Origin: Spirochaetaceae bacterium
GTDB taxonomy: Bacteria; Spirochaetota; Spirochaetia; Treponematales; Breznakiellaceae
Direction of reading: 5' to 3'
Length of the DNA: 13,109 nt
Assembly (NCBI GenBank): GCA_031284085.1
Contig: JAITAM010000110.1
Location: forward strand, 1 to 13,109
Shown piece by piece: positions 6,065 to 12,479 of this stretch. The notes under the pieces were generated by a model that worked only from the letters and a program-made list of their open reading frames with translations, searched no databases and was not told where the DNA came from. Position numbers and translations under genes: made by a program. Each line of letters begins with the position of its first letter. The first letter of the stretch is position 1.

Positions 6065-7033
6065 ATGGGAAAAAGAACTCGGTTTATTATGCAATCCACG
6101 CTCGGTATTATCACCGGCGCTATCCTTTTTGTTGTGCTAGTCTTTGTTTACTTATGTATAAGGGAACACCGTCCGCGTGCCATTGAATCGGTATCTATAA
6201 GAGCCGGAGAAGAGCGTATTCTAGAGTCCGGCACTCCCTTTAGAATACTTAGCTGGAACATAAGTTCTGCCGGTTTTTCCGTATCAAACGGCGAGACGGC
6301 AGAAGCGGGCGGTGCTGCTGTTATTGAAGATAACCTAATCGGTATTCTGCGTTCCATAAGCGAGATCGATGCAGCTGTTATTCTCTTTCAGGAACTGGAC
6401 ATTGATTCGCGGCGCTCGTGGTACTACAACGAGCTTGATTTTCTTTCCGCCAATACCGCGTATTCTGCGGCTTTTGCTTATAACTTCCTCTGCGCCTTTG
6501 TCCCGTTTCCGCTGCCGCCCATAGGGAAAGTCGGCAGCGGACTTCTGACGCTCAATACGTTTAAGGCGATTGATGCCACTCGTATTAGTCTGCCGGCTTC
6601 TTTCAAGTGGCCTTTACGAATCGCAAAGCCTAAACAATGTCTTTTGGTAGAACGAATCTCGGTTGGAGAGCATGATTTGGTCTTGGTAAACCTTCACCTT
6701 GAAGCTTATGAAAGCAGCGCCGCCGCCAATGCAGAACAAGCCGCGATACTCATAGACTTTTTGAAAGCAGAATACGCTCAGGGCAATTATTGCATTGCCG
6801 GCGGCGATTTCAATCGGACTCTTATCAATAACCAAAGCACATACACATTACCGGCCGACTGGCGCTTTGTAAGCGATGATAGTACGCCAACCTGCCGGAT
6901 TTCAGAAGCTCAATACTCTGTAACCGACGGCTTTATTCTATCGCCTAATATTGATCTTATTTCAATAAAGACTATGGATCTTGGGTTTCGTTATTCGGAT
7001 CATAACCCGGTAGAGATCTGCATTAAGCTCTAG
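6065..7033 (+). CDS. Membrane-anchored endonuclease/exonuclease/phosphatase-family protein
   Basis: A metal-dependent phosphodiesterase or phosphatase of the EEP fold (DNase I / AP-endonuclease / sphingomyelinase / inositol-phosphatase superfamily), 322 residues from this start. One membrane helix at about residues 9-32 follows a basic MGKRTRF start, so the catalytic domain should be outside the cytoplasm, anchored or cleaved. All core motifs are seen: ILSWN (Asn65), LFQELD (Glu110), VNLHLE (His211), GGDFN (Asp248, Asn250) and the terminal SDHNPV (Asp312, His313). The residues for metal binding and catalysis are therefore intact. I chose ATG 6065 because GGAAG precedes it at 5 nt; ATGs at 6044 and 6053 are in frame and would add 7 or 4 residues. 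The substrate cannot be named: extracellular nucleic acid, lipid head groups and inositol phosphates are all possible for this superfamily. Confidence 0.88.
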   Translation: MGKRTRFIMQSTLGIITGAILFVVLVFVYLCIREHRPRAIESVSIRAGEERILESGTPFRILSWNISSAGFSVSNGETAEAGGAAVIEDNLIGILRSISEIDAAVILFQELDIDSRRSWYYNELDFLSANTAYSAAFAYNFLCAFVPFPLPPIGKVGSGLLTLNTFKAIDATRISLPASFKWPLRIAKPKQCLLVERISVGEHDLVLVNLHLEAYESSAAANAEQAAILIDFLKAEYAQGNYCIAGGDFNRTLINNQSTYTLPADWRFVSDDSTPTCRISEAQYSVTDGFILSPNIDLISIKTMDLGFRYSDHNPVEICIKL

Positions 7034-7132
7034 ATTCTAGTCTGAAAGTTCTATCGCGGGAAGCTAAAACTCAGGCTGTCAGTATCCGGATGAGAATGTA
7101 CCGAACAAGCACAAAATAGTATTAATATTATA

Positions 7133-7162
7133 TTGACTTATTCCCTTGGTGTTTTCTATAAT
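7133..7162 (+). promoter_or_regulatory. Strong sigma-70 promoter of the PilZ-TPR-liv operon
   Basis: TTGACT (7133-7138, 5 of 6 consensus) is followed after 18 nt by a perfect TATAAT (7157-7162), in an A/T-rich stretch. The expected start of transcription is about 7169-7170, which coincides with the first in-frame ATG at 7170. It is the only good promoter seen for the five tightly packed genes downstream. Confidence 0.75.
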
Positions 7163-7169
7163 AAGTGCA

Positions 7170-8027
7170 ATGGGTATTTTAACAAGTCAAAAGATAGCTG
7201 CGTTATATGAACAATTCAAAACAGTTGATCTTTCTTTTAACAAAGAGATCATTGAAGTTACCGGTATAATAATGCAGCAAATATCAATAAAATGCGGTGG
7301 GGCTTCATTCCCCTGTATGATCTATTCTTCTTCTTTTCAAGGAGCACGAGTAGCCACAACATCGAAAATACTACCCCGACTACAGGAAAATAATAATGCT
7401 GTTAATCTTAAATTTTGTTTTAAGAAACCGGATGCTAATCCTTTGACTTTTTCTATTTTCGCTCGTTCAGTTGGGTATGCGCCTTATGGAAATCAAAGTG
7501 ATATGTCTATCTTTAACTTGCAGTTTACTCAACAGCCTCCTGATGATTTGATTGAAATCATTGGAAGAGTGTTGGAAACAACTGCAAATGCCGTTGCCAG
7601 AAATAATGAGCGCATCACTATTACTGAAAACGCTCAGCGGAAACTGAATTTAACATCTAAAGATATCTCAGTATTTATTCAAAGCGTTCCTCGGCGATGT
7701 ATACTGCGCGATCTATCTTTTTCCAGTGCAAGAATTGTCATGATGGGTATTTCTAAATTCTTGGTGAAAAAAGATGTGGTACTCAAACTGGAATTTATGG
7801 AGCCAAGCGAGAACTTTTCTCTCAAGGGAGTGTCCTCCAATGCAGAAGCGGTCAACGGTCGTAAAGATTTGCTTGCACTAACGGTAGAATTTGATAGTGC
7901 AGAGATCCCATTTGCCTATAAAATGCGGATCAATAATTATATTACCACGATTCGAGTTGGTGATAGAATGGAACAATTCAACCTTCAATCCTCTACAGTA
8001 TCTCAAGGGCAGAATACCGGAAAATAA
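7170..8027 (+). CDS. PilZ-domain-like protein (putative c-di-GMP effector)
   Basis: A soluble protein of 285 residues. The C-terminal half resembles a PilZ domain, the family that binds the second messenger cyclic di-GMP. It has a basic start, QRKLNL (about 156-161), then DLSFSSA (181-187) in the place of the DxSxxG motif, and a closing strand pattern LLALTVEFD (about 234-242) with INNYI (254-258). The motif is degenerate: the second Arg of RxxxR is Asn and the final Gly is Ala, so ligand binding is not assured. The first 140 residues form a separate domain I cannot name. TTG 7146 and GTG 7149 are in frame, but both overlap the promoter, so ATG 7170 is preferred and the mRNA may be leaderless. 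Its stop codon directly touches the ATG of the TPR gene. Confidence 0.62.
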   Translation: MGILTSQKIAALYEQFKTVDLSFNKEIIEVTGIIMQQISIKCGGASFPCMIYSSSFQGARVATTSKILPRLQENNNAVNLKFCFKKPDANPLTFSIFARSVGYAPYGNQSDMSIFNLQFTQQPPDDLIEIIGRVLETTANAVARNNERITITENAQRKLNLTSKDISVFIQSVPRRCILRDLSFSSARIVMMGISKFLVKKDVVLKLEFMEPSENFSLKGVSSNAEAVNGRKDLLALTVEFDSAEIPFAYKMRINNYITTIRVGDRMEQFNLQSSTVSQGQNTGK

Positions 8028-9110
8028 ATGAAAGGACAGACTTACATTATCTTTTTAGCGGTGCCTGAGTCGATACGCGATCTTGGCGATCAAGAATTTT
8101 CAGTTAATCCTGATATTCCTATTCCAGTTGAAGTTACTGATGACGCTGTCTCTGATTTACAGAACCTCTCATGGGAAATGATCATAGCCGGTATGATGCA
8201 GGTGATAATAGATGATCCGGCTACTGAACATGCTGATTATTACCGGCGTTTTATTGTTACGGTGCGGCCAAACATTATAAGCGAACTGAGTGATGCTGCG
8301 CTCATAAAAGCAAGAAATAATGATTGCGATGCAGCGCTGAAGATTATTGACGATTTACAAACGGTGTTTCCGGATTTTCCCCAGCTTTTTTTGAACCGAG
8401 CTCTTGTTTTAGAGGAACGTGCAGGTCATGCAGGACAAAAAACCGGTGTTGCCATAGATCAAGCGTGTGCGGCTTATGATGAGGCGCTTGCTCATAACCC
8501 TATGCTTCCGGTAGCTTTTTTCTATGCCGGCTTCTTTTTCATGAAGCATAAACGTTTTGGCAGAGCCAAAGAATGCTTTTTGTCCTATTTAGCATGTTCA
8601 GATGATCCGGCAGAAAAAGAAAAGGTTGAGTCCATAATACACCATATCAGCCAAAATGGACTTGATGATATTGATTTTCAAGAAGCGTATAGTTTTATTA
8701 GCGCCGGCGCCTTAGATCAAGGGTTGGAACATATACATTGTTTTCTTGAACGGTATCCGGATGTATGGAATGCGTGGTTTATGCTTGGCTGGGCTTTGCG
8801 TAAAGCAAGACGGTATAATGATGCTCGCAAAGCTTTTGAAAAGGCTCTTGAATTAGGCGGCAACAACAGCGACACGCGCAATGAGCTTGCAATTTGCCTT
8901 ATGGAACTAGGAGACTTTGCCGATGCCCGCGCAGAACTGCTCATTGCTCTGCGGAAAGATAGTGAAAACGTAAAGATCATTTCTAACCTTGGTGCATTAT
9001 CATTAAAAATGGGGCGCACTGATGAAGCCGAAGCTTTTTTTCGTACTGTGCTTGCCTTTGAACCGGATGATACAATCGCTGCATCATATTTACAGAAAAT
9101 AGAAAGGTAA
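8028..9110 (+). CDS. TPR-repeat protein
   Basis: A 360-residue protein whose residues 86 to 350 are built of tetratricopeptide repeats, helical pairs used as protein-binding scaffolds. The clearest units are at about 246-279 (WNAWFMLGWALRKARRYNDA), 280-313 and 314-347; three or four weaker units precede them. The first 80 residues are not TPR and carry no signal peptide, so it is probably cytoplasmic. The ATG follows the PilZ-like stop codon with no gap, and livM starts 4 bp after its own stop, so it sits firmly in the same operon. No catalytic motif was seen. A scaffold or partner role with the PilZ-like protein is a guess from position. Confidence 0.85.
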   Translation: MKGQTYIIFLAVPESIRDLGDQEFSVNPDIPIPVEVTDDAVSDLQNLSWEMIIAGMMQVIIDDPATEHADYYRRFIVTVRPNIISELSDAALIKARNNDCDAALKIIDDLQTVFPDFPQLFLNRALVLEERAGHAGQKTGVAIDQACAAYDEALAHNPMLPVAFFYAGFFFMKHKRFGRAKECFLSYLACSDDPAEKEKVESIIHHISQNGLDDIDFQEAYSFISAGALDQGLEHIHCFLERYPDVWNAWFMLGWALRKARRYNDARKAFEKALELGGNNSDTRNELAICLMELGDFADARAELLIALRKDSENVKIISNLGALSLKMGRTDEAEAFFRTVLAFEPDDTIAASYLQKIER

Positions 9111-9114
9111 GTCT

Positions 9115-10149
9115 ATGCCATCTTTTTTTAATAAGCGCTTTGGGTTAAACCTCGGTGCGGCTTTATGTATCGTAGGCTTTGTGTTTATAGCTAACGCAAC
9201 ATTCGGTTCTTTTAACCTGCGTATATTTAATCTCTGCGGTATTTACATTATTCTTGCACTTAGCCTTAACTTGGTAAACGGTTTTACCGGTCTCTTTTCA
9301 TTAGGACATGCCGGTTTTATGGCAATAGGGGCTTACACAAGCGCACTTTTGACCATGAGTCCGGCGCAAAAAGAAATGAATTTCTTTCTTGCCCCCATTG
9401 TACCGGCGCTTGCTACCATCCAGTTACCGTTTGTTCCGGCTCTTCTTATTGCCGGAGCTATAACGGCACTGGCCGGATTTCTCATTGGTACGCCGGTATT
9501 GCGTCTTCATGATGACTACCTTGCCATAGCGACCTTAGGGTTTTCTGAAATAATTCGTGTCGTGCTGACTAATACACAAACGATCACCAACGGTGCTTTG
9601 GGGCTGAAAGGCTTACCGCGCTTCTCTACGACCTTTACAGTCTGGGCTGCTGTCTTTATTGTTATTGTTTTCATGTTTGCCCTTATTCGCTCATCCTTCG
9701 GTCGAGCCTGCCGGGCAGTGCGTGATAATGAAATAGCAGCACAGTCCATGGGGATAAATATAGCTAAGATTAAAATCCAGTCTTTTACCATAGCCAGCTT
9801 CTTAGCGGGTATTGGCGGCGCTCTCCTCGGACACCTTATGTCGACTATCGATCCAAAAATGTTTACTTTCAGCCTCACGTACAACATCCTCCTTATCGTG
9901 GTGCTTGGTGGTAATGGCAGTCTTACCGGTTCTATAGTTGCCGCTATTGTCATCACTATTGGTATGGAAGCACTTCGATTCCTTGATGGACCTCTCAATC
10001 TTATTTTTATTCAAACTCAAGGACTTCCCGGATTGCGAATGGTAGTATTTAGTATACTACTCCTCCTCATTGTTATTTACCGGCAGCAAGGATTGATGGG
10101 TAAGCGGGAATTCTCATGGAATATGCTGCAATTAAAACGCAGCCATTAA
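9115..10149 (+). CDS. livM: Branched-chain amino acid ABC transporter permease LivM
   Basis: This is one of the two permease subunits of the high-affinity leucine/isoleucine/valine-type (HAAT) importer in the inner membrane, 344 residues. The family signatures are plain: LSLNLVNGFTGLFSLGHAGF near residue 50, the cytoplasmic ATPase-contact segment RAVRDNEIAAQSMGIN near residues 200-214, and GGNGSLTGSIVAA near residue 264. About eight to ten hydrophobic segments are present. AAAGG overlaps the end of the TPR gene and serves as the ribosome site. LivM normally pairs with LivH, but no livH lies here; the gene before it is the TPR gene. In related clusters the substrate may be other amino acids, amides or urea, so the leucine label is by family only. 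Confidence 0.93.
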   Translation: MPSFFNKRFGLNLGAALCIVGFVFIANATFGSFNLRIFNLCGIYIILALSLNLVNGFTGLFSLGHAGFMAIGAYTSALLTMSPAQKEMNFFLAPIVPALATIQLPFVPALLIAGAITALAGFLIGTPVLRLHDDYLAIATLGFSEIIRVVLTNTQTITNGALGLKGLPRFSTTFTVWAAVFIVIVFMFALIRSSFGRACRAVRDNEIAAQSMGINIAKIKIQSFTIASFLAGIGGALLGHLMSTIDPKMFTFSLTYNILLIVVLGGNGSLTGSIVAAIVITIGMEALRFLDGPLNLIFIQTQGLPGLRMVVFSILLLLIVIYRQQGLMGKREFSWNMLQLKRSH

Positions 10150-10160
10150 GGAAAGCCTTC

Positions 10161-10916
10161 ATGCTTACAACTAATAACGTAACGATGCAATTTGGCGGGC
10201 TCACGGCAGTCGCAGGTCTTTCATTGACCGTTAATGACGGCGAGATCGTTGGACTTATAGGGCCTAATGGCGCCGGTAAGACCACGGTTTTTAATATGAT
10301 TACCGGCGTCTATGTACCGACAAGCGGTTCTATTGCCCTTAACGGCAAGAGTATAATGGGTAAACAGCCGCATAAGATCACTGATGCCGGTATTGCAAGA
10401 ACATTTCAGAATATACGGCTTTTCCACGAAATGACGGTATTAGAAAATATCCTCGTCGCCTGTACCCTGCGCTCTCATCCCTCTCTTTTTGAGGCAATTC
10501 TCCACCTTCCAACATACCGGAGCAAAGAAAAAAAGTCTTGTGATTTTGCCTTTGAGCTGCTTGAATCTGTGGGTCTTCTTGATAATGCCCTTGATAATGC
10601 CGTTTCGCTGCCTTATGGCAAGCAGCGAAGGCTTGAGATTATCCGTGCGCTTGCAACCGGTCCGATGCTTTTGCTTCTTGACGAGCCGGCTGCCGGTATG
10701 AATCCTCAAGAATCACAGGAACTCATGGGCTTTATTACCGGAATACGCGATAAGTTTCACATTTCGGTACTGCTTATTGAGCATCATATGCAAGTCGTTA
10801 TGGGTATTTGCAGCCGGCTTTATGTACTAGACTACGGTATCACTATTGCGGAAGGAACACCTTCGGAAATACAGAAAAATCAAAAAGTAATTGATGCTTA
10901 CTTGGGAGTAGAGTAA
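10161..10916 (+). CDS. livG: Branched-chain amino acid ABC transporter ATPase LivG
   Basis: A cytoplasmic ATPase subunit of the Liv importer, 251 residues. It has Walker A GPNGAGKT (34-41), Q-loop Gln83 in TFQN, the LivG-type signature LPYGKQRRLEI (150-160) in place of LSGGQ, Walker B LLLLDEP (170-176) and the switch His208 in IEHHM. The tail VIDAYLGVE is the standard LivG ending. The longer in-frame start at 10116 was rejected: AAGGAAAG sits 5 nt before ATG 10161, and the longer form would overlap livM. It should pair with LivF to drive the permease. Confidence 0.96.
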   Translation: MLTTNNVTMQFGGLTAVAGLSLTVNDGEIVGLIGPNGAGKTTVFNMITGVYVPTSGSIALNGKSIMGKQPHKITDAGIARTFQNIRLFHEMTVLENILVACTLRSHPSLFEAILHLPTYRSKEKKSCDFAFELLESVGLLDNALDNAVSLPYGKQRRLEIIRALATGPMLLLLDEPAAGMNPQESQELMGFITGIRDKFHISVLLIEHHMQVVMGICSRLYVLDYGITIAEGTPSEIQKNQKVIDAYLGVE

Positions 10917-10958
10917 GGCATCCATAAATGCCAAGACAATTTAGGAAAGGGACGACTC

Positions 10959-11666
10959 ATGTTACAGCTTGAAGGGGTTTCTGTTTTTTATGGCGGTATT
11001 CATGCACTTCAGGGAATTGACCTTGTAGTTGAAGATGGAAAGATCATCACGTTAATCGGCGCCAACGGCGCAGGAAAAAGCACCATGCTTAACAGCATTA
11101 TCGGCATGGTGAAAACCGCATCAGGAAAGATTACATGGAACGGTACGGATATTACCGGACACGATACTAAAGATATTGTAACGTCCGGTCTGGTGCTTAT
11201 TCCGGAAGGCCGTCATGTGTTTCCTAATTTAACGGTTGAAGAGAATCTCATGCTCGGTGCTTATACACAAAAACACAAGGCCGCTATCCGTCAAAACCGT
11301 GATAAATGTTTTACGCTTTTCCCTCGACTTAAAGAACGTATGCACCAGCACGGGGGAACTCTTTCCGGCGGTGAACAGCAAATGGTAGCAGTTGCCCGCG
11401 GCCTCATGTCTCACCCCAAACTTCTTATGCTTGATGAACCGTCTCTTGGTCTTGCCCCGCTTATCTCAAAGATGATTTTTGACATTATTCGAGAGATAAA
11501 TGCGGCAGGCACAACAATTCTTTTAATTGAACAAAATGCTCACGCCGCCCTTGAGATTGCCGACTATGCGTATGTGCTTGAGACCGGCGCCATCACTATG
11601 CAAGATACCGGCAAAACACTCCTTAACGATGATAGGGTGCGCAAAGCATATTTAGGAGAAGGGTGA
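10959..11666 (+). CDS. livF: Branched-chain amino acid ABC transporter ATPase LivF
   Basis: The second ATPase subunit of the Liv importer, 235 residues. Walker A is GANGAGKST (34-42), the LivF-type PEGRHVFPNLTVEENL segment begins near residue 82, the signature is LSGGEQQ (135-141), Walker B is LLMLDEP (155-161), and the switch region is IEQNA with Gln in place of His, as usual in LivF. It ends VRKAYLGEG, typical of LivF. AGGAAAGGG precedes the ATG, and the gap to livG is 42 bp. It is the last gene of the operon; a possible terminator structure begins inside its stop codon. Confidence 0.96.
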   Translation: MLQLEGVSVFYGGIHALQGIDLVVEDGKIITLIGANGAGKSTMLNSIIGMVKTASGKITWNGTDITGHDTKDIVTSGLVLIPEGRHVFPNLTVEENLMLGAYTQKHKAAIRQNRDKCFTLFPRLKERMHQHGGTLSGGEQQMVAVARGLMSHPKLLMLDEPSLGLAPLISKMIFDIIREINAAGTTILLIEQNAHAALEIADYAYVLETGAITMQDTGKTLLNDDRVRKAYLGEG

Positions 11667-11702
11667 TCCGCTCCTTTTGAGCGGGCGTCTTGCCCTATCA
11701 CC
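11662..11702 (+). terminator. Possible end-of-operon structure after livF
   Basis: GGTGAT (11662-11667), spanning the livF stop, pairs with ATCACC (11697-11702). Inside lie CCGCTC/GAGCGG (11668-11673 with 11679-11684) and a partly competing GGGC/GCCC (11683-11686 with 11692-11695). No T-run follows at once; the nearest T5 is at 11719-11723. A stable structure is likely; its action as a terminator is uncertain. Confidence 0.4.
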
Positions 11703-11914
11703 GGCCGCCCAAGGCTCAGCTTTTTCCCAAGGTAACCGGCGCAAAGCGGGAGGAAGTACTACAGCTTTATACTCCCATTATGGCGCTGCCTCTCCGCCTT
11801 GCCTTAAACAAAGGCGCGCAAAACAAAATTCGTAACTTTTTTCACTTTTTTCGCCACTTTTGTTAAATATTTCTTGACAAGGGATCCAGCCTGTGGTGTA
11901 GTATTATTACGATT
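11703..11914 (+). promoter_or_regulatory. Intergenic region with candidate promoter and phased T-tracts
   Basis: No gene is seen here. TTGACA (11874-11879) is perfect. The best -10 choices are TAGTAT (11899-11904, 19-nt spacing, with TG upstream) or TGTAGT (11897-11902, 17 nt). Upstream, T-runs at 11837-11842, 11846-11851 and 11858-11861 are spaced about one helical turn apart, as in curved DNA that boosts promoters. It points to the repeat array and the G+C-rich gene. Confidence 0.45.
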
Positions 11915-12049
11915 ATGAATAGGGAAACTAAAATATACCGTATGTATGAGAAAAAGAGTCCTCTAGTTCGTCCGCAAGGCCGGATTATGAGTTCTAATGG
12001 GATACCCCCCGAAGAATTTATACCCGTTTGTCCATCTTCTAAGCGCTAA
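11915..12049 (+). CDS. Possible 44-residue leader peptide
   Basis: A short open frame that begins at the first ATG after the candidate promoter, starting MNRETKIYRMYEKK and ending VCPSSKR. It is basic, with no membrane segment. There is no Shine-Dalgarno, and the start would lie within a few bases of the 5' end of the mRNA. It overlaps the longer repeat-containing frame in another phase, so at most one of the two is likely to be real. I do not recognise it. Confidence 0.18.
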   Translation: MNRETKIYRMYEKKSPLVRPQGRIMSSNGIPPEEFIPVCPSSKR

Positions 12050-12479
12050 CCTTTCCACCGGAGCTTCCGGCGCGGCCTATCCGGCAGACAAGATAACTCA
12101 TTCTATTGACAACGCACTTCATATTGTCGACAACGCGAGGCATATTGTCGACAACGCGGGACGTATTGTCGACAACGCGGGGCATATTGTCGACAACGCG
12201 GGGCATATTGTCGACAACGCGGGGCGTATTGTCGACAACGCGGGACGTATTGTCGACAACGCGGGACGTATTGTCGACAACGCGGGACATATTGTCGACA
12301 ACGCGGGACATATTGTCGACAACGCGGGACATATTGTCGACAACGCGGGACGTATTGTCGACAACGCAAACCAATCTAACACAGTAATCTTCTATTTTGA
12401 GGGCAGGAACGTCCACTTTGCACGCGAAACGGGCATTCCTGCAAGCCATGAACACGAGGAGGTTTTTTATGGCGTATAA
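11997..12479 (+). CDS. Heptapeptide-repeat open frame, doubtful
   Basis: A 160-codon frame that carries twelve near-identical seven-residue repeats, HIVDNAG or RIVDNAG, from residue 42 to 125, and ends 11 bp inside the next gene. No ribosome site precedes ATG 11997. Because the DNA unit is 21 bp, no stop arises in any phase that lacks one in the unit, and the opposite strand is equally open (VVDNMSR-type repeats), so length is not evidence of coding. The units are identical even at third codon positions, which gives no sign of protein-level selection. It may be translated, or it may be purely a DNA element. Confidence 0.22.
   Translation: MGYPPKNLYPFVHLLSANLSTGASGAAYPADKITHSIDNALHIVDNARHIVDNAGRIVDNAGHIVDNAGHIVDNAGRIVDNAGRIVDNAGRIVDNAGHIVDNAGHIVDNAGHIVDNAGRIVDNANQSNTVIFYFEGRNVHFARETGIPASHEHEEVFYGV
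12099..12371 (+). repeat. 21-bp tandem array with TTGTCGACAA core
   Basis: Twelve head-to-tail 21-bp units (12120-12371) follow one diverged unit (12099-12119). In the full units ATTGTCGACAACGC is invariant, and GGG follows in all but the first and last units. Apart from those two unit ends, variation is only A/G at two sites, giving CAT or CGT at the unit start and GGA or GGG at its end. Each unit holds the perfect palindrome TTGTCGACAA (a SalI site). The period equals two turns of B-DNA, so every palindrome faces the same side. There are no spacers, so this is not CRISPR. Confidence 0.95.
12403..12442 (+). promoter_or_regulatory. Inverted repeat in the leader of the G+C-rich gene
   Basis: GCAGGAA (12403-12409) and TTCCTGC (12436-12442) can form a 7-bp stem with a 26-nt loop, 26 bp before the start codon at 12469. 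It leaves the Shine-Dalgarno free. It may be a leader hairpin or an operator. Confidence 0.35.

Noticed and set aside
5774..6094. 106-residue version of the small gene before gltX
   Set aside because: The extension overlaps the divergent EEP-family gene and its promoter region; the 60-residue form is simpler.
9516..9998. 160-codon minus-strand frame inside livM
   Set aside because: It is fully antisense to a clear permease, with no start signal or family resemblance.
10116..10160. Longer N-terminus for livG
   Set aside because: It would overlap livM, while ATG 10161 has a good ribosome site and gives the family's normal N-terminus.
12099..12371. CRISPR array
   Set aside because: The units are head to tail with no unique spacers, and no cas gene is near.
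12120..12371. Plasmid-type iteron origin or parS cluster
   Set aside because: The period and palindromes fit, but no rep, par or dnaA-box evidence is present, so only the geometry is claimed.
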